Shown here piece by piece: positions 18,992-27,399 of a stretch of DNA of 64,000 nt. The notes under the pieces are model-generated. The model had not been told where the DNA came from. It ran no database searches and saw only the letters and a program-made list of their open reading frames with translations. The number at the start of each line of letters is the position of its first letter. Positions within the stretch are counted from its first letter, which is position 1. The stretch is taken from contig CAIJGA010000008.1 of the NCBI GenBank assembly GCA_903820085.1, positions 186,001 to 250,000 on the forward strand. Direction: 5' to 3'. Both the position numbers and the translations under genes were made by a program. The DNA is from an uncultured Chlorobiaceae bacterium. GTDB lineage: Bacteria; Bacteroidota; Chlorobiia; Chlorobiales; Chlorobiaceae.

Positions 18992-21757
18992 CTATCCTGT
19001 CGTACGCAAACCTCCTGATATGGCGTTGACGGTCAGGAAGAGCTCCAGAAGGAGGTTCTCAGACTCTTTCTGCATGGTGGAATCCTTAAGTGCCCGCCAC
19101 TCTTTGAGGAGTTTGATCTGCCTCTGGTGAAGCATCTCAAGCCCTTCACGACGGGGTGCAATAAATTTGTTGACATTCATGCGCTGGATTTCAAGGGGCT
19201 CGGCGAAGAGCAGCTCAATATATTTTTTTGCCCGGTGATATTCGGCCTCAATCATGCCGAGGATACGATCCCGAATGGCGGTATCGGTGACCAGTGAGGA
19301 GTACTGGCGCATGATCTGCAGGTCGGCCGATGCCATGCTGGTGTCGGCATTGCTGATAATGTATCGCAGGGGTGGCCAGGCGTGGCTGCGGAATCGGATT
19401 TCATCGAAGGCTGCCGGGTCAGTAACGTGCAGATGCTCAAGTGCCGAGCCAACACCATACCATCCCGAAAGTGAAAAACGAGCCTGGTTCCAACTGAAAA
19501 CCCAGGGAATTGCCCGCAGGTCTTTGAGGCTCGTCTGGCCGCTTCTTCGTGCAGGGCGCGATCCAATTCTTGAAGATTCAATAACGTCAATAGGGGTTGC
19601 TTCACGGAAAAAGGTGAGAAACCCTTCTGCTTCGATAAGCTCGCGGTAGACCTGATTGCTTTTTTCAGAGAGGATGTCCATAACCGGTTCGAGGCGGTGG
19701 GCTGTTTTTTCGCTCTTCCTCTGCCGGGCCATTGCGCTGGTAACACCGGCCATGAAGAGTTCAAGATTATAGACAGCACTGATGCGGTTTGCGTACTTCT
19801 GTGCGATGGTTTCGCCCTGTTCGGTAAAGCATATGCCGGCATTGAAGGAGCCATAAGGTTGAGCTTTGATAAAACGATGTGTCGGGCCTGCTCCGCGGCT
19901 GATGCTTCCGCCCCTGCCATGAAAAAAAAGAATATCCGTTCCGCTTCGTCCTGCAGCATCAAGCAGTGCTTCCTGGGCCCGGTAAAGCGTCCAGGTGCTT
20001 GCAAAAATACCGCCGTCCTTGTTGCTGTCGCTGTACCCGATCATCACCTCCTGAACCGCCCGCTTTTTTCCGGCGCACTTTCTCCGGTACTCGATACTTC
20101 TTTGTGTTATGGGATGGAGCAGGAACTCCTGGAGTATTGTTGGGCTTCTTTTCAGATCTTCAATGGTTTCAAAGAGCGGGACAACAGGAAGAATACAGGC
20201 GTCACCGTCACCTGACGGGGTTATCAGTCCGACTTCACGGGCAAAGAGATAGACGACGAGCAGGTCAGAGGTATTTCGTGTCATGCTGACAATGAGGGAG
20301 CCGATTCCATCGGTTCCGTACTCTTTGCTGTGGTTGAGCAGAACCTTGTAGCAGGCAAGCACGGCTTCGGCCTCAGCTCCAACGCTCATATCCGGATGGG
20401 TAAAAGGCCTGGGCGACTGGAGTTCCCGGTCAAGGAATGCTCTTCTTCGAGGTTCATCCCATTCCAGAAAATCGTTGCCGTTCAGTCCGGAAGCGGTCAT
20501 GAGTTGTGAAAGCGCAAGATCGTGAACGTGGCTGTTCTGTCGGATATCAAGTGCGCCAAGATGGAAGCCGAAGGTCTGTACAATTCTGTAGACTGGTGCA
20601 ACCTCCGTATCGGCGACATGCTGTGCCCCGACGTCGAGGAGCGACTGCCGCAACAGCGAAAGATCTTCAAGAAGCTCGTCAGCACTCCTGTAGCGACCCG
20701 GTTCAATGTTTATCTGGCCTGCTGATGGCTCGATTTCAAGCGGAAGAGAGGCGATCATGAGGTTAAGGAACTGGCGCCATGGTTCATGGCGGTTTCGCCC
20801 AATGGCTTCAATGCTTGTCTCTCCCAGTCTCTGGCTGAGGCTTTCGATGCGACGGAGAAGCTCTTTGCCCGGAGTCTGGAGTCTTTCGCTGAAACTTAAT
20901 TTTGACGCAAGTTCTTTGAGGTGACGCATCACCAGCGCAAGGGCGTTTTGGCGCATATCGGCCAGGGTCTCTTCGGTGACTCCGGCGGTGACGAGCGGGT
21001 GACCGTCACGGTCGCCGCCGACCCAGCTGCCGAAGCGAAGCCGGGGAAGATTGCGGGGATCCGAAAGCTTTGCGCTGTCAAACCCGGTATCCCGCCATGC
21101 CTGCAGAAGTCGCTTGTCGAGCATCGGCAGCACTTCGGGAAAAATTTTGAAGAGGTAGTGAATAACATTCCGCCGTTCATCGGCTACTTCCGGCTTTTCG
21201 AAGAGGATCTCTCCTGTTCTCCAGAGTCGTTCCATGACCACCTTGATCTCATTGCGGATGTCGAGTTTTTCCAACGGGGTCCACATCTGGTTCTCCCGTT
21301 GTACCATAAGCAGATAAAGCTGCCGGTGCTGTTCAAGCACGGTTTTGCGTTTTGCTTCGGTCGGATGTGCTGTCAGAACGGCGTCGATGGATACTTCAGG
21401 CAGCAGGTTGCAAATCTCTACTTCCGAAATTCCCCGTTCCCTGAAACGAAGCAGGGTTCGTCCCCAGAGGCCGGTGAGATGTGCCAATCCCTGTTCAGCT
21501 TCAAGCGCTCGCCGGTTCTGGGCGGCGGAGTTTTCTTCAGCCATATTGAGGAGCTGAAAAAAAATGGAAAATGCCTGAAGGGCGCGTTCGCTGTCAGGAT
21601 AGCGCTCCAGGGGCATACCGGCATTTTGCCAGGGCAGGTGCTCTGCAAGTTCATGCTCTCCAAGGTCGTGGAGTACCTCCTGAAAGCAGAGGCGAAGAAA
21701 CATAAAATCACGTTCCGCTTTTTCAAAATCGATAACACTGCTCGTTGTGGTGATCAT
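18992..21757 (-). CDS. ppc: Phosphoenolpyruvate carboxylase
   Basis: A 921-residue enzyme that adds bicarbonate to PEP to form oxaloacetate, an anaplerotic step feeding the reductive TCA cycle. Catalytic landmarks are intact: the His in VLTAHPTEAKRKT and the glycine loop FHGRGGSISRGAGPTHRF. The C-terminus, however, reads GGLRTTG where E. coli ends RNTG, and the segment matching the E. coli AKADL stretch reads ASADL (Ser810). Two aspartate-inhibitor contacts (E. coli Lys773 and Asn881) therefore appear replaced, suggesting altered feedback control. The gene is monocistronic, with about 170 bp before comM and no clear terminator. Confidence 0.96.
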   Translation of the reverse strand: MITTTSSVIDFEKAERDFMFLRLCFQEVLHDLGEHELAEHLPWQNAGMPLERYPDSERALQAFSIFFQLLNMAEENSAAQNRRALEAEQGLAHLTGLWGRTLLRFRERGISEVEICNLLPEVSIDAVLTAHPTEAKRKTVLEQHRQLYLLMVQRENQMWTPLEKLDIRNEIKVVMERLWRTGEILFEKPEVADERRNVIHYLFKIFPEVLPMLDKRLLQAWRDTGFDSAKLSDPRNLPRLRFGSWVGGDRDGHPLVTAGVTEETLADMRQNALALVMRHLKELASKLSFSERLQTPGKELLRRIESLSQRLGETSIEAIGRNRHEPWRQFLNLMIASLPLEIEPSAGQINIEPGRYRSADELLEDLSLLRQSLLDVGAQHVADTEVAPVYRIVQTFGFHLGALDIRQNSHVHDLALSQLMTASGLNGNDFLEWDEPRRRAFLDRELQSPRPFTHPDMSVGAEAEAVLACYKVLLNHSKEYGTDGIGSLIVSMTRNTSDLLVVYLFAREVGLITPSGDGDACILPVVPLFETIEDLKRSPTILQEFLLHPITQRSIEYRRKCAGKKRAVQEVMIGYSDSNKDGGIFASTWTLYRAQEALLDAAGRSGTDILFFHGRGGSISRGAGPTHRFIKAQPYGSFNAGICFTEQGETIAQKYANRISAVYNLELFMAGVTSAMARQRKSEKTAHRLEPVMDILSEKSNQVYRELIEAEGFLTFFREATPIDVIESSRIGSRPARRSGQTSLKDLRAIPWVFSWNQARFSLSGWYGVGSALEHLHVTDPAAFDEIRFRSHAWPPLRYIISNADTSMASADLQIMRQYSSLVTDTAIRDRILGMIEAEYHRAKKYIELLFAEPLEIQRMNVNKFIAPRREGLEMLHQRQIKLLKEWRALKDSTMQKESENLLLELFLTVNAISGGLRTTG

Positions 21758-22028
21758 AAGACAAAAAAATTCCTTCTGTTATTGACTGGATATTTTCTCT
21801 ATGCAGTATTCTAAAAAATCGACTGAGTTACAAATGAGCGTGTTTTTTTCTTGACCCGCTTCACTCATTCTTGATGCATTCACCTGAACGCTGCCTTGTG
21901 AATGGATCGGTAAAAAGCTGAATTGACAGCAAGCTTTTTAAGCTTTCTGTTTGTCGTCTTTACTATTTATGCTTATCTTACTCAATAATTTTTTGGGTAA
22001 GCCACTAACACCTAATTCATTACCAGAC

Positions 22029-22676
22029 ATGGACAACAAATCAAATGGTAAGCTTACTGCTTTAGCGGTAGGCGGGGCTGTATTGATGGGGGCTTCGTTT
22101 TTCGGGTTGTCGTTTTTGACCGGGTACAAGTTGCCGGCTCCGAACCTTAGCGAGTTTCTTACGCCTTTACGCTCCTTTGCGGGCTGGATTTCGCTGATTT
22201 TGTTTGCCTCGCTGGTTATTATGGGGCTTGGTAAAATGTCGTCCAGAATCAGCGACAAGTGGTTTTTAAGTTTTCCGCTTACGATTATTATCATTGTTGC
22301 CGTGATGTTTGCTTCGCTCTGGTTCAGGCCATCAGGGATTTTAAGGTCAAACACCGGTCGCACGACGATGATGGACGGCAAGTATATCCGTTCAGTTACT
22401 GAACTGAAAGCCTATCTTGAAAAGCCGGTCTTGTCTCCCGGTGTACCACTGGCTCCTCCCGGTTTTAACTTCAAGGTGGCACAGGAACTCTGGACAGCCA
22501 AATGCAATATCTGTCATTCGCAGACATCAACGATGGATGTGTTGAAATCCAAGTACAAAAAGACAGGCAAGATTGATGTGGTTGTCAAGAGCATGGAGGA
22601 GAAAGCAGGTGGTCTGATTTCTCCGGCAGATGCTATAACAATCGAGCAGTTTCTGAACCAGGGAACCATACCATAG
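22029..22676 (+). CDS. pscC: Photosynthetic reaction centre cytochrome c-551 (PscC)
   Basis: A 215-residue subunit of the green sulfur bacterial P840 reaction centre. It carries electrons from the menaquinol oxidising complex or soluble cytochrome to P840. The N-terminus has three membrane helices (about 9-30, 48-68, 80-98) with the family block GKMSSRISDKWFLSFPL. The C-terminal periplasmic haem domain has CNICH at 159-163 and a likely axial Met in KSMEEK. It begins MDNKSNGKL, as I recall for the Chlorobaculum tepidum protein, so I start at 22029 although the frame is open from 21951. It is a single gene with a strong terminator, and its presence identifies the organism group. Confidence 0.95.
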   Translation: MDNKSNGKLTALAVGGAVLMGASFFGLSFLTGYKLPAPNLSEFLTPLRSFAGWISLILFASLVIMGLGKMSSRISDKWFLSFPLTIIIIVAVMFASLWFRPSGILRSNTGRTTMMDGKYIRSVTELKAYLEKPVLSPGVPLAPPGFNFKVAQELWTAKCNICHSQTSTMDVLKSKYKKTGKIDVVVKSMEEKAGGLISPADAITIEQFLNQGTIP

Positions 22677-22777
22677 ACATGAAAGTTGTCGGTGAAGGTA
22701 TGCTACAATAATCATGCAGTTTCTGAGTCAGCGAACATACTGATATAACGGCATGACGTTTTTTAAGAAATGACAGT

Positions 22778-22810
22778 AAAAAGCCTCAGAGTGTTCCTCT
22801 GGGGCTTTTT
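22778..22810. terminator. Bidirectional terminator between pscC and queF
   Basis: A stem AAAAAGCCTCAGAG paired with CTCTGGGGCTTTTT, one G-U type mismatch on one side, loop TGTTC. A-run on the left and T-run on the right make it active for both convergent genes. Confidence 0.85.
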
Positions 22811-22824
22811 TATCTGTACCCGTT

Positions 22825-23175
22825 TCAGTTGCGGGCGAAATAGTTGACGGTGACGGTTTCGGTTATTCCGCCCCTTGCTTTCCATTCCGTTTTTACACTG
22901 AGCGATCTTGGCTGAAGCAGGGCGACAAGATCATCAAGGATTCTGTTGGTGATGTTTTCGTAAAAGATACCGGTGTTACGGAACTCGAAAAAATAGTATT
23001 TCAGCGATTTCAGCTCGATACAGCTTTTGTCGGGAACGTAGCGGATCGTAATGGTTCCAAAATCCGGCAGTCCCGTTATTGGGCAGACAGAGGTAAACTC
23101 CGGATTGACGATCTCGATGGTGTAGTCTCTGTCGGGGTAGGTATTGTCGAAGAGTTCGAGGAGTTCTTTTTTCAT
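22825..23175 (-). CDS. queF: NADPH-dependent 7-cyano-7-deazaguanine reductase
   Basis: A 116-residue single-domain enzyme of the GTP cyclohydrolase I fold (type I QueF) that reduces preQ0 to preQ1 in queuosine tRNA modification. The nucleophile Cys31 sits in [12 protein letters not shown] with Asp38, and the substrate-binding Glu is in [10 protein letters not shown] near residue 54. Length is normal for the short form. It is a single gene on the minus strand facing pscC across a terminator. Other queuosine genes are not in this window. Confidence 0.96.
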   Translation of the reverse strand: MKKELLELFDNTYPDRDYTIEIVNPEFTSVCPITGLPDFGTITIRYVPDKSCIELKSLKYYFFEFRNTGIFYENITNRILDDLVALLQPRSLSVKTEWKARGGITETVTVNYFARN

Positions 23176-23333
23176 GCGTGTGTCAGGTATTGATCTGGAT
23201 TAATTATTTTTTTATCGGATTCTCTTGGGCTAAAAGAAGTTCATTTTGATGCAAAATAAAAATCCGTTACGATTATTCTGTAACTTTCGGTAAGCTTTTG
23301 TCGGTTGTTTTTCGAAGTAAATGGCAGTTAATT

Positions 23334-24047
23334 ATGGAGATATTAAGGGAATGCGATGGCTTGGAATTGCCGTCGCACTACAAGGCATTGGCCACGGAGT
23401 ATGATCTTGCTGAAACAAGCTATACCTTTGGAGCGCAGTCGTTCAGTTTTTTAAGTGTTCGTGACAGTTATGCGCTGCTGGACCGGATTACGCCTGAAGA
23501 GTTTATCAAGGATGAACAGATGCCCTACTGGGCGGAAATATGGCCATCAGCGATAACGCTCTCCTCATTTATTGCCGATGAACTCCCGGTTGAGGGGTTG
23601 CGAGTGGTTGAAATAGGCGCTGGTGTCGGGATGGCTTCGGTTGTTGCTGCCTGGAAAGGTGCCAGCGTTCTGGTTACCGACTACTCTCTTGAGGCGCTTC
23701 GTTTTGCCCGCTATAATGCTTTGAAAAACAAGGTATTGCTTGATATCGAGAGGCTCGACTGGCGGCTGGTGCAGTGCAATGAACAGTTCGACCTGCTTTT
23801 TGCCGCCGATGTGCTGTATGAACGGGTGAACCTGCTTCCTATTGTTACGGCAATCGATAAACTCCTTAAACCGGAGGGTGTTGCCTATCTTGCTGATCCG
23901 CGAAGGAGGCTTGCCGATCAGTTTCTTGAGCTTGCGGCAGAAAATAATTTCTCGATAACCCCGTTTCAGAGAAAGTATCAGGGAGGTTCTCAGACTGTTG
24001 CGGTGAATATCTACAAAATGACCAGACTAGAAACCAAAGGTAAATGA
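23334..24047 (+). CDS. Class I SAM-dependent methyltransferase, lysine-methyltransferase-like
   Basis: A 237-residue predicted protein with a seven-beta-strand SAM fold. Motif I is VVEIGAGVGMASV, followed by an acidic strand end in VLVTDYS, and the post-strand motif is FAADVLYE. The D-x-x-Y in ADVLYE resembles the (D/E)xxY motif of the METTL21-type protein lysine methyltransferase family 16. Small-molecule substrates remain possible. The frame is open from a TTG at 23298; ATG 23334 (MEILREC) is more likely. The stop overlaps the start of the next gene in an ATGA. It heads a three-gene overlap set with the DUF4905-like gene and xer. Confidence 0.75.
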   Translation: MEILRECDGLELPSHYKALATEYDLAETSYTFGAQSFSFLSVRDSYALLDRITPEEFIKDEQMPYWAEIWPSAITLSSFIADELPVEGLRVVEIGAGVGMASVVAAWKGASVLVTDYSLEALRFARYNALKNKVLLDIERLDWRLVQCNEQFDLLFAADVLYERVNLLPIVTAIDKLLKPEGVAYLADPRRRLADQFLELAAENNFSITPFQRKYQGGSQTVAVNIYKMTRLETKGK

Positions 24048-24907
24048 TAAACAAGAGTGGGGGGCTTTCTGTTCGGTGGCAGTATTGCGCAGGCAGTGGT
24101 GCGCTTGTCTGGCAGCTGATGTTTACCCAAATCGGCGACCTCATTGGGCAGAAGCGGGTTGCAGCCAGTCGGCAGGCACTTTTTTTTGGTATTGATACGT
24201 TGACAGGGAAGGTTTTTTGCGATGATTATCTTTTTGTGGATCATCTTCGCGCTCTTTCGGAGGCTGAAAGCTGGTTCACCGTGCTTGAAACAACCCTCGG
24301 GGGGCTTGTTTATTGCTCCGCCTGTCAGCCGAACAGTCCGGAGCATCAGGGCATATGGGCTGTTGATTTCCGGAGCGGCAGCGTGGCGTGGTCACGACCT
24401 GAGCTTGTTTTTGTCGCTAATCTTGAAGATGAGTTTCTTGTCTATAAGCCGTCGGCTTTTGCCGGATTTCCCGAGCGCCATTTTATGCTCATTGATCCTT
24501 TTACCGGTGCAGACATTCGTTCGTCCGGCCTGGATCCCCTTGATGTGAATGCCATCAGGGCGGAGGTGGTACAGGAAGAGGTGCGTCAGCAGGTTACTCT
24601 TCCCGATTTTGTAACGGAAGGCATGGCAGCAGAGCGCATGGCGTTGCAGAGAGCCGGAATAGAGGGAACAACCCGCTGCGAATGCATCGTTCAGGGTGCG
24701 TTGACTGTTGCCGCCCTCCATGAACCCGATGAGTTGCGAGGCGGATGGAACTCTTCTCTTAAGGTATGGCGGAGTGACCGTCTGGTTTATGCTGACATGC
24801 TGGAAGAGCGCGTCGAAAAGCCAGGTCTGAACAACTTTCTGATCAGGAACGATATGCTCTACTATCTCAAGGCGCGAGAGGAACTTGTTTGTGTTGCATT
24901 CTCATGA
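24044..24907 (+). CDS. DUF4905-like protein, function unknown
   Basis: A 287-residue soluble protein without signal peptide or membrane segment. The first part is rich in short beta strands with repeated aromatic/Gly turns ([35 protein letters not shown]), as in a beta-propeller-like sheet, and Cys pairs appear in VYCSACQ and RCEC. I believe it belongs to the DUF4905 family known from Bacteroidetes and Chlorobi, but that is from memory. The start ATG overlaps the methyltransferase stop, and its stop overlaps the xer start, both as ATGA, so the three are very likely translated together. No role is known. Confidence 0.7.
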   Translation: MINKSGGLSVRWQYCAGSGALVWQLMFTQIGDLIGQKRVAASRQALFFGIDTLTGKVFCDDYLFVDHLRALSEAESWFTVLETTLGGLVYCSACQPNSPEHQGIWAVDFRSGSVAWSRPELVFVANLEDEFLVYKPSAFAGFPERHFMLIDPFTGADIRSSGLDPLDVNAIRAEVVQEEVRQQVTLPDFVTEGMAAERMALQRAGIEGTTRCECIVQGALTVAALHEPDELRGGWNSSLKVWRSDRLVYADMLEERVEKPGLNNFLIRNDMLYYLKAREELVCVAFS

Positions 24908-25914
24908 AGGATCTGTCCGGCTCCGTCATTCCTTCCCGGTTTCAGGAAGGCTCCCTTCCTGTCAATGATTTTCTTGATAAACTCCGCAGTCTGAAAAATC
25001 TGTCGCCCAATACCGTTATTGCCTACAGAACCGACCTGATTCAGTTTTTTTCCTTTCTTCTGGAGCATTTTGCACTTCCCGATTTGACCGGTTTTGATCC
25101 CGGTCAGGTAACTTCTGTTGAGGTTCGGCTTTTTATGGCATCCTTGATTGATCGGGGAGTTCAGCCTCGATCAATTGCCAGAAAACTTGCCTCGGTTAAA
25201 AGTTTTTATCGATACTTGCAGGAGGGTGGTCATATCAGAAGCTCCCTTTTTCCCGCTCTTGCCAACCCGAAGTATCCGAAGCGTGTTCCCGGGTTTTTAA
25301 CGGAACAACAAACGGAAAAGCTTTTTAACAAACTTCTTCCCGACCCTGAGCACAGCTTCCGGAAGCCGGAAAAAAATGATCTTTCTGAATCGTTTACCCG
25401 TGAACGTGACCGTAGTATTCTTGAGTTGCTTTATTGCAGCGGGCTGCGTATTTCAGAGCTGATTGGATTGACAACAGAAAATCTCGATCTTGAGGGCGGC
25501 TATGTCAAGCTGACTGGTAAAGGCAGAAAGCAGAGAATTGTCCCTGTCGGACAGCCTGCGGTCGATGCCCTTAAAAAATATTTTGAAGTACGGAGAAACT
25601 TCTTTAGAATGAAGGAGAAAGGTGATAAGTCAGAGGCGCTTTATGTATTTATAACCAAAAGCGGCGCAAAGCTTTATCCTGTGCTTGTCCAGAGATTGAC
25701 GAGCAAGTATCTCGCGTCGGTTACTGATCAGAAAAAGAAAAATCCACATCTCCTGCGCCACACGTTTGCCACCCATTTGCTGAACAGCGGGGCAGATCTC
25801 AGTAGCGTCAGTGAAATGCTTGGGCACAGCAATCTGTCAACAACTGAAATCTATACGCATGTTACTTTTGAGCGCTTGAAAGAGGTTTACCGGAAAGCGC
25901 ATCCCAAAGCATAG
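24904..25914 (+). CDS. xerC: Tyrosine recombinase XerC/XerD
   Basis: A 336-residue site-specific recombinase that would resolve chromosome dimers at dif with a partner. The N-terminal SAM-like core-binding domain (about 20-110) precedes the catalytic domain. The catalytic set is present: Arg in CSGLRISEL, Lys in LTGKGRKQR, His-x-x-Arg in [12 protein letters not shown], His in [10 protein letters not shown], and the nucleophile Tyr in IYTHV. I chose ATG 24904, which overlaps the preceding stop in ATGA. XerC and XerD cannot be separated here, and the symbol is provisional. No dif site was recognised nearby. Confidence 0.9.
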   Translation: MKDLSGSVIPSRFQEGSLPVNDFLDKLRSLKNLSPNTVIAYRTDLIQFFSFLLEHFALPDLTGFDPGQVTSVEVRLFMASLIDRGVQPRSIARKLASVKSFYRYLQEGGHIRSSLFPALANPKYPKRVPGFLTEQQTEKLFNKLLPDPEHSFRKPEKNDLSESFTRERDRSILELLYCSGLRISELIGLTTENLDLEGGYVKLTGKGRKQRIVPVGQPAVDALKKYFEVRRNFFRMKEKGDKSEALYVFITKSGAKLYPVLVQRLTSKYLASVTDQKKKNPHLLRHTFATHLLNSGADLSSVSEMLGHSNLSTTEIYTHVTFERLKEVYRKAHPKA

Positions 25915-25994
25915 AGTTATCGTGGACTTCGGATCGTTTTTTCACCGGAGTCTTGTTCCTTCATGATGTCCACCATATCTAAACGGAGTTTATT

Positions 25995-26315
25995 ATGCCA
26001 AAAGTTGTCGTTAATGATGCGGTCAATGTTACGGTTACCCTGCGTCACTCCAATAATCACAACGATATAGAAGCGTACGCCCGCAATGCTGTGCTTGCTC
26101 TTATCAGGGTCTTTCCTGGCATAATCAGTTGCCATGTCATTCTGGACCACCAAAAAAACGACTTTGAAAATAACAAGCTTGCTGAGATAACGGTACATGT
26201 GCCCCAGAATGTTCTTGTTGCAAAAGAGGGCGGTACAAACTATGAACAGGCTATCGACGTGTGTGTCGATGCATTGAGCCGGCAGCTTAAAAAGTACAAG
26301 GAAAAATTGCAATAA
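25995..26315 (+). CDS. hpf: Ribosome hibernation promoting factor
   Basis: A 106-residue short-form HPF/RaiA protein that binds the 30S subunit at the mRNA channel and favours idle 100S ribosomes. The beta-alpha fold is recognisable: VTVTLRHSNNHNDIEAYARNAVLALIRVFPGI, the central HVILDHQKND, and the C-terminal helix with EQAIDVCVDALSRQLKKYKEKL. The start ATG has a good ribosome-binding element (CGGAG about 8 nt upstream). It is followed after about 90 bp by hprK, an arrangement also seen around rpoN in proteobacteria. Confidence 0.9.
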   Translation: MPKVVVNDAVNVTVTLRHSNNHNDIEAYARNAVLALIRVFPGIISCHVILDHQKNDFENNKLAEITVHVPQNVLVAKEGGTNYEQAIDVCVDALSRQLKKYKEKLQ

Positions 26316-26403
26316 CAGTCTGGCCGAGGGAGTCAGCGGTGCGGTACTGAAAAATGCGCGGCTGATTTCCCTGGGTTTATTCCCATCTCTATTGTCGGAA
26401 GCC

Positions 26404-27399
26404 ATGAATCTTGATCAAAAAGGATTAAAAAAGCGATCAATAACGGTCGCCTATTTTTTTAATACGATCGGCAAAAAGCATGATATCAAATTACGGCGTC
26501 TGAACAGTGTCGATGAACAGAAACGACGGATTTTTGAACGTGATCTTCACCGCCCGGGACTTGCATTGGCCGGCTTTACCAATCTGTTTACCTACAAGCG
26601 GGTACAGATTCTTGGCAATACCGAAACAAGGTTTTTAAATCATCTTGAGGAGCGGGAGCGAAATCGGGTGTTTGAGAATCTTGTCCGGTTCAAAATGCCC
26701 TGCATTATCCTTACCAGCAACAACAAGCTGCCGCAGGATCTGCTTGATATGGCGACCAATGCGGGTATTCCTGTCTATATAACCCGTCACTCTTCAACGA
26801 AAACGATCTATCTGGTCACCGGCTTTCTTGACGACCAGTTTTCGCTCTATCAGCAATATCACGGTTCAATGGTCGATGTTTACGGGGTAGGGGTGCTGCT
26901 CACCGGCAAGAGCGGTCTTGGAAAATCTGAGATTGCGCTTGATCTGGTTGAGAGGGGGCATGGTCTGGTAGCTGACGATGTTGTTGTTATTCATCGGAAA
27001 GGGGAATCGATGATGCTCAATGCCAAAAGAAACAATATTATCGACCATTTTATGGAAATTCGGGGTCTTGGCGTTGTGGATGTCAAGGCGAACTTCGGTA
27101 TCAGGGCTATTCGTGATGTCAAAGAGGTACAGGTTGTTGTAGAACTGCTCGAATGGAATAAGGAGATAGCCTATGAACGGCTTGGATTGGATACCAAATT
27201 CAGAAAAATTCTCGGTGTTGACGTTCCGCTGGTGGAATTGCCTATCTTTCCCGGCAAGAACATTACCGTGATCATTGAAGTAGTAGCTCTTAATTTCCTT
27301 TTGAAGCAATACTCGAATTATGTTGCAGCCGAAGCGCTGACCAACAGGATAAACAATGTGATCAATAGTGAGAATACAGAGGAGAACAGTGATGATTGA
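26404..27399 (+). CDS. hprK: HPr kinase/phosphorylase
   Basis: A 331-residue enzyme that phosphorylates a serine of HPr, or reverses this, in carbon regulation. The P-loop GKSGLGKS lies at 168-175, preceded by His153 in QYHGSMVDVYG. The HprK signature MEIRGLGVVDV follows. The N-terminal domain is complete, so this is the full two-domain form. It starts at ATG 26404; a TTG in frame at 26392 is less likely. HPr and other PTS genes are not in the window, so its target here is uncertain. Its stop overlaps the peptide-binding lipoprotein start by 8 nt. Confidence 0.93.
   Translation: MNLDQKGLKKRSITVAYFFNTIGKKHDIKLRRLNSVDEQKRRIFERDLHRPGLALAGFTNLFTYKRVQILGNTETRFLNHLEERERNRVFENLVRFKMPCIILTSNNKLPQDLLDMATNAGIPVYITRHSSTKTIYLVTGFLDDQFSLYQQYHGSMVDVYGVGVLLTGKSGLGKSEIALDLVERGHGLVADDVVVIHRKGESMMLNAKRNNIIDHFMEIRGLGVVDVKANFGIRAIRDVKEVQVVVELLEWNKEIAYERLGLDTKFRKILGVDVPLVELPIFPGKNITVIIEVVALNFLLKQYSNYVAAEALTNRINNVINSENTEENSDD

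Noticed and set aside
24904-25914. Phage or integron integrase as a sign of a mobile element
   Set aside because: No attachment site, cargo or other phage gene is nearby, and the sequence fits housekeeping XerC/XerD.
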